A DNA stretch of 64,000 bases from Leptobrachium leishanense (lineage: Eukaryota; Chordata; Amphibia; Anura; Megophryidae), in the NCBI GenBank assembly GCA_009667805.1, contig CM019069.1, positions 50,302,153 to 50,366,152 on the forward strand, written 5' to 3'. The notes under the pieces were generated by a model, which saw nothing but the letters and a program-made list of their open reading frames with translations, was not told where the DNA came from and made no database searches. This document shows, one piece after another, positions 1-14,915 of the stretch; the first letter of the stretch is position 1, and each line of letters opens with the position of its first letter. The translations under genes were made by a program, and so were the position numbers.

Positions 1-292
1 TGGAGCTCGTGGAAACCTGGAACCTGAACATTGGGGTCTGTTACCTGAAGATCAAATTGAACTAGAGGGTCATTAGAATTGGCAATTATAGATCAGCTGC
101 ACTTGCTTCGCTTTGGTTTGTATAGAAAAAAAGTAAAATAAATAAAAAATAAAAAAAAGGAAATTTCATTACTTCATCTAATTACTCCCAATGTAGATCA
201 CACCTCTGGAAGTTTGGAGAATTTGCAGATTTAAATGTTTTTTGAATAACCAAACCATAGTTAGTGAGTATATATATATATATATACATACA
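1..292. other. Intron, no gene
   Basis: This stretch is AT-rich intronic DNA, taken to be part of the last ATF2 intron in the window. It ends in a short (TA)n run at 269-286 next to a transposon insertion. I see no exon, RNA gene or clear repeat in it. Confidence 0.5.
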
Positions 293-294
293 TA

Positions 295-1918
<1,624 letters not shown>

Positions 1919-2316
1919 TATATATATATATATATATATTTATAATTGTAGAAGACATTTACACAGCTCAGCAATCCTGAGACCTTCCTTGTCCACAGAG
2001 CTCATGTGCTACATTCCCCATATGCAGCAAGGAACTCTGGGTAGGATATGCAAATGAAGTCTCCAATTTCTCGCTTTTTTGCATCCAGGGTCTGTTTTAA
2101 CACAGAACCCTCCTTGCCAGTGCAATGCCATACTAGATGGCTTTTTAGCAAAGATCAGGTTATGCAACGAGTCACAGCCAATCCAGGACAGCTGTTTCGA
2201 GCTTATTATGCCCTCATCAGCAGGAGATAGACCGTGACTCGTTGCAGTTTGATGCTTAACCTGGAATCTTTTAATCTCACTTTTTGCCCTCCACCGTAAC
2301 TTAAATGTAAATGTAA

Positions 2317-2370
<54 letters not shown>
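1919..2370. repeat. Dispersed repeat fragment with flanking (TA)n and (AC)n
   Basis: After a (TA)n run (1919-1940), 1950-2300 holds a non-coding repeat. Its words CATATGCAGCAAGGAA, TCTGGGTAGGATATGCAAAT and TTTTTGCCCTCCACC recur, mostly inverted, at 26.9 kb and 56.7-57.1 kb. An (AC)n microsatellite at 2321-2370 ends the stretch. The minus strand at 2192-2226 has the CTGATGAGG...GAAAC hairpin motif discussed in the findings. No protein is encoded. Confidence 0.65.
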
Positions 2371-2373
<3 letters not shown>

Positions 2374-3024
2374 GGGTGCACTGAAATAAGGGCCACCGAT
2401 AATTTCGGCCGAAAACAAGAGTCCCAAAATGTTTGCGCTCCACTTCGGTTTGCTGCCTCCTGGAATGCAGTGTTCGCTGCCTCCAGAAAAGCCTCCTCTA
2501 CCCGTCCTCAGCATGAAGGTAAGGTTAGAACATTGAAGACATGCCCCGCAATGACAACGCCAACACAGCTACTAGAGCCGAAAGCACCAATCCCTCTGTC
2601 CCTTCTCCTTTATCCCCCATTTATCCTCCTATTTCTGCATCATACGGCAGCATCATCCCCAGCCACACCCTGAATCCAGGCCACAGGCTGCCAGCACAGC
2701 CCTGAGCATGGCACACACTACCACTGTGCCATCACAGGTCCTCAGCATGGCACCCACTGCCTCTCTGTGTCATCTCAGATCTCCATGTCACAGGCTGCCT
2801 ACTGGCACAGAATTCTATAGACAGTCCATAGTTTTAATACCCTGATGAATTTCGCTAAAAGTATGGTTATTTTATCGTCTTGTTTTTCAATTTAGATAAT
2901 TTAAAAAAGTGTAATTTAGTTAAATTATATGGAAAAAAAACTATTTTGGTGGGGGGGGGGAAATCATTTTCGGCATCCCGAAATTTCGGTTTTGGTTCAA
3001 AATTTTCATTTCGGTGCACCACTA
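2371..3024. mobile_element. hAT-like MITE, 'TAGGGGTGCACTGAAAT' family, copy 1
   Basis: A 654-bp non-autonomous element with terminal inverted repeats TAGGGGTGCACTGAAAT and ATTTCGGTGCACCACTA. Eight flanking bases, ACACACAC on the left and GCACACAC on the right, match at 7 of 8 and look like an 8-bp hAT target duplication, although the left flank is itself an (AC)n run. The inside has no transposase. A second copy is at 39891-41036. Confidence 0.75.
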
Positions 3025-3955
3025 GCACACACATTCCAAAATAACAGGCACTCAAGAGTCTTCATTAAAAGTTTCTTCGTTTCAATTGGGGTTCCTGTGT
3101 GCAAGCCCGCTCAAATATAGAGCGGACACTGGTACACGCTCCAGGTGTGCCTGCATGCACGCCATACATTATAGATTCTGTGACTGGAAAACTAGAGATA
3201 AAAAAGTTTCTTGGTTTCATCTTTATTCCAAAATCCCACCACAGTGTCAAAGATTCGATTCCATCAAGCCTTTATCAAGACGGTGGAGCCAAAACATTGA
3301 TGCTGTGATTTTGAATTAAAGTTGACAAAAGGAAACTTTTAATGAAGCCCTGCGAGTGCCTGCGTTTTCATTTTGTATCACAATTAAGGGAGGTATGAAC
3401 ACCGGAGCATGAGGACTAACGCCTCATGTATTGTATTTGCCTCTGACAAACTGGGTGCCTATCATTTGTGTGGATAATTATAAAGAAAAGAAAAAAATTA
3501 AAAGTTCAAGAGGATGTCCACATTTGGGAACATACATAAACAACAGATTACCTGTCTAACCACCTGCCAAGGGTAAGGGGTTATGTTAAAGCTGAAGACA
3601 CCTATGTATGCCTAGAGGTACAGGATGGAAGCGACCTGTCTGCATGGCCAGGTACAGCAATTTATTCCTCTACTACAAGAAACAACCTTCAATATTGGAT
3701 AAGTGGAAAAGCTACATTTAAAGAGATGTTGTTATCGTTACTACAGCCATCACAAACAGAGACGTGATCCAGAAAAACAGCATTTATGTCAACTTTAACA
3801 ACATAAACCAACTCAGCAAGAGTAACTCATCATTACATTAGGAAGAGTGTGATGGTTATTTGATGTGATGGATAGCATCTTAATAAAATATGCAAAGGTA
3901 AGGAAAATTAGAAGAATCTAATGACTGTATCGAGAGTGAGGTTCCCGATAATCAG
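3025..3955. other. Intron, no gene recognised
   Basis: Intronic sequence with no exon-like stretch bounded by splice signals and no repeat I can name. A degenerate relative of the TGATAAAGGC...GAA hairpin motif lies on the minus strand near 3258-3300. Confidence 0.4.
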
Positions 3956-3959
3956 CAAT

Positions 3960-4822
3960 GGATCAAGAACGGAATACAAAAAATGAGATATATTCGTCGA
4001 GTGGAAGACCTATGGTCCGCTGATCACCTGGACGCAGAGGCGTGTGAGGCGCTGCCCAATTTCACTATCAAATGGTTCGACAGGAAGAGATACGCCGCCA
4101 CCCTGCGGTTGGGTGGAGAGACCCCCTGTGATGTACAGGATCCGGAATCCCGGTAGCGGATCCATCAGATGCCTCTCTGGTCTGGGTTCACTCACTCCAC
4201 CTTATAGGCATGTAGTCGTGGACTTGTCTTGGCTCGTTAATCTGTCCTTTTTTTTGTCCAGTCCACGTTGTTGTTCCATGCCTACCTGATGTGTTCTCCT
4301 ACACACACCTTTCCCCCCCCCTCTCTTTTCCATTCCATCGCTTCTCTTTGTACTTTCCTCTTCGCTTTCTCTCCCCCCCCTTTCCTTTCGGTTTCCCCTA
4401 CCCGCTGTATTCCACTCCCTCTCTGTCTCTATACCCCCGTTTCTCCGCCTCTTACGCCTGAAACTCTTGCCTAGGCACTGTTGGATTGGCCCACTTATCC
4501 GAGGAGGTGCTCTGGTGCGTCTCAGAGGGTTTTCCCCACCCTTCTCTCCTACGCCTCTTTTTCCCCCTCCTAGAGGGCGGAGATTCGAAGGTCCTTGGCA
4601 CATACAGGGATTTGCTGCATTTACCTCTGCCTCGTGCTTTACCGGTACTGGAAAAGCCACCTGCACTGTTCCTTCCCTTTCCACCAATCCACCTTACCTT
4701 CTCCATTTCGTGCTTTCTTTTTCACCTCTGAACTTTTTTTTATTATTGGATGGGATTATTGGATGTGATCTATTCTATGTCTGTGTATATCATTCAAATA
4801 AAAATTTGGAATTATGTTAAAA
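3960..4822 (+). mobile_element. 5'-truncated L1-type LINE tail
   Basis: The first part reads as a short open segment (RYIRRVEDLWSADHLDAE..., about 3985-4155) that resembles the very C-terminus of an L1 ORF2. It is followed by a C/T-rich 3' untranslated region and an AATAAA signal near 4798 in ATTCAAATAAAAATTTGGAA, then an A-rich tail running into (TA)n. This is the usual shape of a 5'-truncated L1 insertion. The ORF2 match is weak by eye, so the class is inferred mostly from the tail. Confidence 0.5.
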
Positions 4823-4823
4823 A

Positions 4824-4826
4824 ATA

Positions 4827-4868
<42 letters not shown>
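4824..4868. repeat. (TA)n then (CA)n microsatellite
   Basis: A compound dinucleotide run, TA repeats followed by CA repeats, directly after the tail of the L1-like insertion. It may have grown from that tail. Confidence 0.9.
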
Positions 4869-5325
4869 CACATATACTTCCTTATTTTATATCCTTTGTA
4901 ATGAAGTCATTGTTTATTTTCTGATTACTTCAATATATATTTATATGAGTAATCAGCAACTGAACAATATCATTACAAAAGAAATTAAGAAATAATAAGG
5001 CAACTTAAAGTGTAGCTTTTCATTTAAATGCATCCATTAAAATCTGTATTTGTTTTACGGAAAATAACTTTTAATCTCCGAGTGCTAGAAGGACTCTCAC
5101 TGAATTTAATCGTCTTAAATACTGTTATATTTCACAGAGTGTAGAATAACCCTATTCAAATAACATCTTAAAGTTACCGAGCAATAACCTTGCCTTATTT
5201 TCAATATTTAACGTTAAACACTGGAAGTGTGTGTGTGTGTGTCTGCCGTATTAATGCAGCGCAGTTCATTTTGGCAGTATTTCACGGATGTAGCCCAAGG
5301 CCATGGGTAATGGAACATTACTCAC

Positions 5326-5431
5326 TATGATAGCCAGATTTCTTCTGCATGGCGGTTACAGGGCAATCTTTATGAGCCAGGAGAAGCTGTTTCAGCTGCG
5401 CCACTTCATTTCTCAGCAGGGTGACTTCATT
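5326..5431 (-). CDS. ATF2: ATF2 exon G: leucine zipper, C-terminal part
   Basis: A 106-bp exon read from 5431 down to 5326. It encodes NEVTLLRNEVAQLKQLLLAH followed by KDCPVTAMQKKSGYH, the second half of the ATF2 leucine zipper and the conserved segment after it. The heptad leucines pair with another ATF2, or with Jun, to make the DNA-binding dimer. The acceptor is CTCTAG at the right edge and the donor is a consensus GTGAGT at 5325-5320. It joins exon F in phase 0 and leaves in phase 1 (CAT A), so the next exon must supply the rest of a Thr codon; that last coding exon is not in the window. The Asn at the start of NEVTLL is Ser in mammalian ATF2 and Asn in its paralogue ATF7. Confidence 0.96.
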
Positions 5432-6700
5432 CTAGAGGTAAAGGGGAAAGTTTCTCTTTAGAACCAAATGGAACAAGTCCTCAAAGTTCACATTAAAGTG
5501 CTAACATCCGTAAGGCTGAGCATCTCTCCACTGGAACTAAAGCCCAGATGAAAAAAGCATCCGTTAACCCCTTAAAAGACCACCAACGGCTCATCCAGTC
5601 ATGCAAGGCTAGGCTTGAAGGAAAAAATAAATAAGGGGAAAAAAGAATGTCCTTTTCGGTAATCGACACAAGGTATCTACAAACCGGCTGATGCTGTAGG
5701 AGTCGCAATTTCATGGCATACTGCTCGAATCGCAATATACATTTTTTATTTTTACATACCCAATATAGTTAAGATCTCTTAATAATTAAATGACAATGGA
5801 TAATCTCTGGACTATAAGCATATACGAGCAGAGCCCTCTACAACGCTTGTTTCTTTGTTGTTGTTGCACTTTTATTTCCTCGTTTTATACTGTTACTGTT
5901 CTATAGAAGAGGATATAAAACAATCTTTGAGGAGTGTCAGACAAGTATGTCTTGTTTGCCAGAGTTGCAAATCCTGGCGAAAATTGCCAGCGTTGACAAT
6001 CGTCATATTTCAAAATACAAAGCGTGACAGGAGAAGCATCACAGGGAAAAAACACCAGCGCTTAGTGAATAGCTCCTTAAATATACACATATGAGCAACA
6101 TTCTTCTGGATCAAAGACATCAACTTGGAATTAAAAGGTTGTGAACAGTTTTTCCTCAAATTTCAAAACACAAGGGAATAAAAAAAAGTCACTTATTTTA
6201 ATAAATCGTTATTTATAACGATCCATATTTTTTGTATATTCTTAATGGAAATGAACATGACATTATGGAAGATCAATGGTTATGAGAAGGCTAACCAAAC
6301 AAATATGACAGAGCCCAGATTTAAATAATAAATTTTAAAAAAATGGATCAATCATCAAATATGCCACATATATATATAAAAAATATCTTCATGATCTCAC
6401 TAAGCTCTGATACATGCCTGATGACGCCAGCAAAGGCGAAACGCGTCGAGTTGAACTAGTCACAGATGATGCCTTTTTCTTTTGCTTAAACACCGCACTC
6501 CTAGCCTGCTTTATGGGAGCGCTCCCAGTTATCCAGATTTAATTCGTAGGTATTTTGTATCTCTGTGCAGTCTCTCATTGTTTCATTACTATACTAGACT
6601 ATTCTGCCTTACCTTTATTATATCACGGACAATCAAGGAACCGTGTGCTTTCTTCTATTCAGCCGTTTTAGTCTGTATGTGAACAAGGTAGCAACGGAGT
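5432..6700. other. Intron, no gene
   Basis: The start of a 23.3-kb intron between exons F and G. It is mostly AT-rich and featureless. At 6419-6451 there is a CTGATGACGCC...GGCGAAACGCGT hairpin motif of the kind found in several repeats of this window, so 6400-6500 is probably an old repeat edge. Confidence 0.45.
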
Positions 6701-6701
6701 C

Positions 6702-7269
6702 TGTTACGGATCGGGGTACCCCCAGGCTCAATACCCTCCGTTTGGGTGCCCCTTTCCACTGTACACAGGAGATATTCGTACCCACACACAGAACAGACGA
6801 CACATAAACTGTGAGAAGTTATTGCAGATTCAAAATCCAAATGGAGACTGGCTTTATTTTCAAATACACACACAGGAAAAACACAGTGGAGATAATCCCC
6901 TCCCTTCCAGAATACATTACAGATAACAGACTCCAGCCATGGGGCAATAGAGAAAACATTCAACACAATGGAGTGTTTACACATACACTCTTATCTACAC
7001 AGTCTGCTAGGACTAGAGGGAAACCAAGGAATCATTTTATAGCAGTAAGTATACAATATGCAGAGAGGGGGTAGCTACAGAAATGTACAATATACAGAAG
7101 ACAGCTAATACAGAGAAGAGGTACACATAAACAATACTCTATAATAAACACATAAGGGAATATTAATGTAACATAGCACACAGGACACAAACACTATAAC
7201 CTATATACAGAGACAATGATCTGTAAAGAAAAATAAATGCAAATAAACTTTGGGGCGGCTGTTTCGTCA
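6702..7269 (+). mobile_element. Solo-LTR-like repeat, copy 1
   Basis: A non-coding block that starts TGTTACGGATC and ends GGCTGTTTCGTCA, so with TG and CA termini. It has AATAAA-type signals (AATAAATGCAAATAAAC) about 35 bp before the end. A shorter relative at about 25143-25569 shares GGAGACTG(G/A)(G/C)TTTATTTTCA, AAATAAATGCAAATAAAC and TGTTTCGTCA. These are marks of an LTR without internal genes. The flanking bases (GAGTC and GAGAA) do not form a clean target duplication, so the exact ends are uncertain. Confidence 0.5.
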
Positions 7270-8200
7270 GAGAATCTACCATCTATTTTCAGAGTGATTA
7301 GCATTACTTTGACATCGCCATTAACCCCCTTTGGGGGTAGGATGTTTTCTGCTTATGCAGGCTGTTTTTAGATTTAATGTTGTTGGTTTTCCTAAATAAT
7401 CATTTTACTTTTTGAATAAATGCTAAGTTTTAAGAATATAACTTTTGGCACTTTTATCTTTATAACTGATAAAAAAAAAACATTGACGGTGCTTAACTCC
7501 ATAAACACAATAACTAGGCCGTTCCTATATCCAGCGCTGGTTGCAGACTGAGAAAGAAGCCGAAATGGTTACATACACATTTTGAATGCATACTTTACCT
7601 TTTATAGCTACTAAAGAAAAATAGGATTTTTCAACCAACCACCAATAAATTCCACACTGGTTAAGGCCTTACGACTCGTGCACAGAACACATTGCATTTC
7701 AATTAATAGAGGCGTTTTCAAAGAATAGGTATATTTATTTTTTTAAAAGGGCAAATATGGCATTACTCCAAGGGGTTAATTCCCCCATAAAACCTTTATG
7801 AGCTGTTGAGAACTGGCTACAAACCGAAGGTAAATCATTACTGAAAATGGCAAATATGTTGAAAGCAGAATAGACCATGAAGACCAGCTTTTGATGGTAA
7901 ATTATTAATGCTATTTTTATAAAATAGACAAAAGAAATACAGATATTAGAAACCGTATGTTTTGCCTATGCTGCAACATTCTACAGAACATTAGTACATG
8001 CCTAAATTTAAATAAAAAAAATTCAATAAATATTAACCACAGAAGAATAATATATACTTTTTATTTTTTTACTATAAATGGTCTAAAATGTAGTTTAAAA
8101 TTTGTAATTTATGTGAAGATCCTAACTAAACATTAACTTCTCAAAGAAGGCACCCTTAAAAGAATTCCATCCAATCAGGAAGGAGCCTTCTAAATAACCA
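7270..8200. other. Intron, no gene
   Basis: AT-rich intronic DNA. A TTAACCCCCTTTGGGGG palindrome at 7321-7337 resembles the TTAA-type repeat ends seen at 46-49 kb. I see nothing coding. Confidence 0.4.
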
Positions 8201-8208
8201 CTTGTACA

Positions 8209-9031
8209 CAGTGGCATAGCATGGGGGGGCCCCACGGGGGCAGTCGCCCCGGGCGCAATTTTCTTGTGGGTGCAAAATTTAAAAAGAAATTTGAACACTA
8301 ATATTTTCCAGCAGGGATCAGCAAGGTGTCCACTCATGGACACTGGTGTCTGTGAGAAGCCCTTGCACGGGCAGCCGCCAGTTTTATCGGCACCGTCGGT
8401 GACTTAGCACTCAGCGCCTGGAAGGGAGGACCAAAACAGAAAATTCTGGACCTGTCCTAACTCCTCTTTAACGCTGACATGAGTCAAGTGAAGCAGCACA
8501 GCATTATCCGACGAACACCCTGTACCACGCTTGTCAGCCCCCCGCCGCTGACAGTCCTGCAGCTGCTTAACAGGAAGGAGGGAGGGAGGCACCTGTCCTG
8601 CAGCACATTTAAAAAAAACGGTCTCCACTAAGCCCCTCTACAGCTCCCTCCCCCGGGCCACAAGCAACTCCACGCAGGTAGGCGACACTGTGCGACACCA
8701 GAGCAGCATGACCAACACACAGTGAGGGGGTATGGGGAGAGGGTGACTGGAGGTTCAGGGAGAGAGTGACTGGGTATAGTGTGAGAGTGGAACTATGCTA
8801 GGGTATAGGGGGACTGGTAGCAGTGGCGTAGCGTAGGGGGGGCATGTGTGTTTCATTTTTTTTATTATATCAGTATATTGTTAATATACAATACATGGGC
8901 TTGTGGGGTAAGAGGGTCAATACTCTACTGGTGGAAGGGAATCAGGGTGTGTTATCGTGTCCACATGTTTGGGGGAGGGGGAGCACAATTCTTGCCTTGC
9001 CCGGGCGCCGACAACCCACGCTACGCCGCTG
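8209..9031. mobile_element. hAT-like element with perfect 8-bp target duplication
   Basis: An 823-bp element with ends CAGTGGCATAGCATGGG and CCCACGCTACGCCGCTG, flanked on both sides by CTTGTACA (8201-8208 and 9032-9039). The 8-bp duplication and CAGTGG ends are typical of hAT elements. A second internal start, CAGTGGCGTAGCGTAGG at 8824, matches the right end better than the outer left end does. The element may therefore be two related copies, one inside the other. No transposase is seen. Confidence 0.8.
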
Positions 9032-9052
9032 CTTGTACATGATAGAGATATA

Positions 9053-10218
9053 CACTGAGTGGCCAGATTATTATGACCACCTGACATTTTTAGCTATAAT
9101 TTCGTGCTGAAGTTGCTAGAGGGCCCGACCATTATAACTAGGGAAGCAGGTTGTTTACCACACAAGTAGATGTGATTTTTTTCTGAAGATATGGGTAAAC
9201 AACGCGATTTAACAGCCTTTGAACGTGGGATGATTGTTGGCACTCGGAGCCATGGAGCGAGTATCCGCAAAACAGCAGAATTCGTTAAATGTTCAAGAGC
9301 AGCTGTTGTTAAAGTGTTTAAAGAGTTGAGTGTCAGCCGAAAATCTGGGTCTGAATGTGCGAATTGTGGCCGTCAGCGACTAGTCAATGTTAGGGCAGAA
9401 CGGAGAGTGGCAAGACTGGTACAAGACAACAAAAGGGCAACAGTGCATCAAATTACTGCAGATCTTAATCAGGGATCCTCTCAAATGATCTCTGAACGCA
9501 CTGTACGCCGTATCGTATGGGATATGGAAGCCGAAGACCTGTTCGAACACCTTTGCCGTCTGCAGTTAACAAGCTAAAACGTCTCCAATTCGCACAGGAA
9601 CACAAGGATTGGACAGTCAAGCAATTTGGAAAAAAGACCTGTGGTCCGATGAATCACGTTTCCAGTTGCATCATGCAGATGGCAGAGTGAGAATTTGCCA
9701 GAAACAGCATGAAAGCAGCACCCCACATGCATGAGTACAACCATTCAAGCTCGTGGGGGCAGTGTTATGGTTTGGGGCCCTTTAATTCGGGAGGAACGTC
9801 GTCTGAATAGCACAACATACCAAAGCATTGTTGCTGATCAAGTTCATCCTATAATGTTGATGGCGTATCCCATTGGAGATGGCTTCTTCCAACAAGACAA
9901 TGTGCCCTCATGCCACGGTGATCGTATTGTGCAGGAGTGGTTTCAAGATCATGAGGGAGAAGTTACCTTGCTTAGCTTTGGCCCCCACAATCACCAGATC
10001 TCAATCCAATTGAGCATTTGTGGGAGGAAGTTGAAAGAGCCATTAGGCAGTTGGTTCCACAACCATCAATTCTCACAGAACTGGGCAGTGCTATTAATCA
10101 GGCATGGTGTCAGATTCCTCGCATCACCTTTCAACATCTCATGGAGTCAATGCCAAGAAGAATCGCCGCAGTGTGAAGGCAAAAGGTGGCTCAACGAAGT
10201 ACTGATGGGGTAGTCATA
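9053..10218 (+). mobile_element. Tc1-type transposon, copy 2, right end lost
   Basis: The left end reads CACTGAGTGGCCAGATTAT after a TA (9051-9052). On the right only the inner part of the inverted repeat (GTAGTCATA at 10210-10218) remains before a TATACATACATACA run, so about 20 bp of the outer right repeat is missing. The interior is a decayed transposase. The element begins 13 bp after the hAT-like element's right target duplication. Confidence 0.85.
9191..10213 (+). pseudogene. Tc1-like transposase, several frameshifts
   Basis: Two main open pieces remain. 9191-9577 carries the DNA-binding region (MGKQRDLTAFERGMIVGT..., with a helix-turn-helix around KTAEFVKCSRAAVV). 9731-10213 carries GGSVMVWG and QQDNVPSCH. 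Between and after them the frame shifts: DLWSDESRF (first Asp) is read near 9637, and the [13 protein letters not shown] region with the catalytic Glu lies in another frame near 9990-10030. The family reaction is cut-and-paste transposition; this copy cannot make an active enzyme. Confidence 0.88.
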
Positions 10219-11349
10219 TATACATACATACAGATTACTGTAACCAAATATTATTGATTTAATAGGGACACTATAAATGATTTATGATAGAAGTCAGAAG
10301 AAGACTCCATGGCCTTGAATTTATTTGGTCGGAAAAAAATAATAATAACGCAACAGGACGTGTGTATATATGGTGTGAATTGGGTACATGTGTTTGAGAG
10401 AAGCAGTCAGGCAACAAGTGTATGCATTTAATGAAAGAGTGGGAGGGCTTTTCTCTCTAGGTGGCGTAATGCTCAAAGGCTGAGTCTATGTGTACATATA
10501 TTCACACAAAATTGCATAAGCAAAGATGTAAGCATACATAGATCATAAAATTTAAAAACAGCATTGCATATATGGTCTGATTGATATAAAAGATCCTTTG
10601 TAATGCAGTATTGGTGGTATATCGCCACCTAGTGTCCGTATTTCAAAAAGTCTTTCAATTGAAGAAATGTGTAATAAATAAAAGTTCTTTCCGATCTGCG
10701 GCACCTCTGTCTCTCTTGTACCTCCGAGAGAACAGGAGAGTGTGATTTAGAATTGTGCCAAGCACTGCATATTATTAGTCTGAATGATGGATGCACACTT
10801 ACGCAGGTTTATTCCTCGTGCTGCAAGCGGCTGGTCTGTGAAACCACTCTTCTTTTGGTGCTTACTCCTCTGTTCCTGTGGTGATCGGTCCCAGCAGATC
10901 CAGGACTTCCCTTCTGGGGGTGCTAGGATTCTTTGTATGGTGCCTTGGTTGAAAGCAATACCGGAAGCAGGGATGGCCAATAAAGAAGTGGATTTTATTC
11001 ACATAAGTATAAAAAAACAATAAAATGGGCTTGGTGGAGATATAAAACGAATTAACATAAATGGTGTCCTTTAAAACGCGTTTCACCGCTCAGGTGGCGG
11101 CTTCAGCAGTCAGACGTAAGTGTGCATCCATCATTCAGACTAATAATATGCAGTGCTTGGCACAATTCTAAATCACACTCTCCTGTTCTCTCGGAGGTAC
11201 AAGAGAGACAGAAGTGACGCAGATCGGAAAGAACATTAATTTATTACACATTTCTTCAATTGAAAGACTTTTTGAAATACGGACACTAGGTGGCGATATA
11301 CCACCAATACTGCATTACAAAGGATCTTTTATATCAATCAGACCATATA

Positions 11350-12972
11350 CAGTCAGGTCCAGAAATATTGGGACATCGACACAATTCTAACATCTTTGGC
11401 TCTATACACCACCACAATGGAGTTGGAATGAAACAAACACAATGTGCTTTAACTGCAGACAGTCAGCTTTAATTTGAGGGTATGTACATCCATCTCAGGT
11501 GAACGGTGTAGGACTTACAGCAGTTTGCAGATGTGCCTCCCACTTGTTAAGGGACCAAAAGTAATGGGACAGAATAATAATCATAAATCAAACTTTCCCT
11601 TCTTAATACTTGGTTGCAAATCCTTTGCAGTCAATCACAGCCTGAAGTCTGGAACGCATAGACATCACCAGACGCTGGGTTTCCTCCCTGGTCATGCTCT
11701 GCCAGGCCTCTACTGCAACGGTCTTCAGTTCCTGCTTGTTCTTGGGGAATTTTCCCTTCAGTTTTGTCTTCAGCAAGTGAAATGCATGCTCAATGGGATT
11801 CAGGTCAGGTGATTGACTTGGCCATTGCATGACATTCCACTTCTGTCCCTTCAAATACTCTTTGGTTGCTTTTGCAGTATGCTTTGGGTCATTGTCCATC
11901 TGCACTGTGAAGCACCGTCCAATGAGTTCTGCAGCATTTGACAGAATGTGAGCAGATAATGTTGCCCGAAACACTTCAGAATTCATGCTGCTGCTTTTGC
12001 CAGCAGTCACATCATCAATAAATACAAGAGAACCAGTTCCATTGGCAGCCATACATGCCCACGCCATAACACTACCACCACCATGCTTCACTGATGAGGT
12101 GGTATGCTTAGGATCATGAGCAGTTCCTTTCCTTCTCCATATTCTTCTCTTCCCATCACTCTGGTACAAGTTGATCTTGGTCTCATCTGTCCATAGGATC
12201 TTGTTCCAGAACTGTGAAGGCTTTGTTAGGGGTTTGGCAAACTCTAATCTGGCCTTCCTGTTTTTGAGGCTCACCAATGGTTTACATCTTGTGGTGAACC
12301 CTCTGTATTTACTGTGACTTTGACACACATACACCTACCTCCTGGAGAGTGTTCTTGATCTGGCCAACTGTTGTGAAGGGTGTTTTCTTCACCAGGGAAA
12401 GAATTCTTCGGTCATCCACCACAGTTGTTTTCCGTGGTCTCCCGGGTCTTTTGGTGTTGCTGAGCTCACCGGTGCGTTCCTTCTTTTTGGGAATGTTCCA
12501 AACCGTTGTTTTGGCTACACCTAATGTTCTTGCTATCTCTCTGATGGGTTTGTTTTGTTTCTTCAGCCTAATGATGGCTTGCTTCACTGATAGTGACAGT
12601 TCTTTGGATCACATCTTGAGAGTTGACAGCAACAGATTCCAAATGCAAATAGCACACTTGAAATGAACTCTGGGCCTTTTATCTGCATATTGTAATTGGG
12701 GTAATGAGAGAATATCACACACCTGGCCATGGAACAGCTGAGAAGCCAATTGTCCCATTACTTTTGGTTCCTTAACAAGTGGGAGGCACATCTGCACACT
12801 GCTGTAAGTCCTACACCGTTCACCTGAGTTGGATGTACATACCCTCAAATTAAAGCTGACAGTCTGCAGTTAAAGCACATTGTGTTTGTTACATTCCAAC
12901 TCCATTGTGGTGGTGTATAGGGCCAAAGATGTTCGAATTGTGTCGATGTCCCAATATTTATGGACCTGACTG
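11350..12972 (-). mobile_element. Tc1-type transposon, copy 3, nested
   Basis: A full-length 1,623-bp element with ends CAGTCAGGTCCAGAAATATT and the inverse, flanked by TA at 11348-11349 and 12973-12974. The motif GTCCCATTACTTTTGG(T/A) recurs inside each end as an inner direct repeat. It sits inside the right arm of a foldback element and is therefore younger than it. The transposase lies on the minus strand. Confidence 0.94.
11603..12614 (-). pseudogene. Tc1 transposase, stop at codon 2 and one frameshift
   Basis: About 337 codons. The ATG at 12614-12612 is followed at once by TGA (12611-12609) where an Arg CGA would fit, a likely CpG decay change, then SKELSLSVKQAIIRLKKQNK. The helix-turn-helix region (IREIARTLGVAKTTVWNI) and a GRPRK hook follow. 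A frameshift between about 12309 and 12334 leads into the catalytic domain: ILWTDETK, VQMDNDPKHT and NPIEHAFH give the DDE triad, ending in GFATKY. The catalytic domain is otherwise open. A functional product is not expected. Confidence 0.92.
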
Positions 12973-13291
12973 TATGCAATGCTGTTTTTAAATTTTATAT
13001 GATATATGTGTGCTTACAGCTTTGCTTATGCAATTTTGTGTGAATGTATGCAATTGTGTGTGAATATATGTACACATAGACTCAACCTTTGAACATTACG
13101 CCACCTAGAGAGAAAAGACCTCTCCTCCCACTCTTTCATTAGGTACAGGTTTGCGCTCTGGAGTGTGTCTCGCTCTTCTAAAAATTGTTATTACAGACAA
13201 AGTGGTTTGGGGTTTTGACTCTGTCAACCCACTCATCACAGAGCTGCACCCAAAATGTACCTTCACCACCTCACCCAGCGCTCTATATATA

Positions 13292-14913
<1,622 letters not shown>

Positions 14914-14915
14914 TA

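Larger units (their letters stand above)
10429..13141. mobile_element. Foldback element with long inverted arms, interrupted by Tc1 copy 3
   Basis: The left arm (10429-10803, about 375 bp) is the inverted copy of 11115-11349 joined to 12975-13141, with a roughly 310-bp loop. Marker words are AATGAAAGAGTGGGAGG, CTAGGTGGCGTAATG and GTGTGATTTAGAATTGTGCC. The right arm is split by a Tc1 element. Removing that element and one TA gives CAGACCATATATGCAATGC, the exact inverse of the left arm. The loop contains a GCTGAAGCCGCCAC...GAAACGCGT hairpin on the minus strand. The element has no protein of its own. Confidence 0.88.

Noticed and set aside
4202..4820. Overlapping open frames on both strands (81-161 codons)
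   Set aside because: They lie in the C/T-rich 3' untranslated part of the L1-like tail; low-complexity composition explains the lack of stops.
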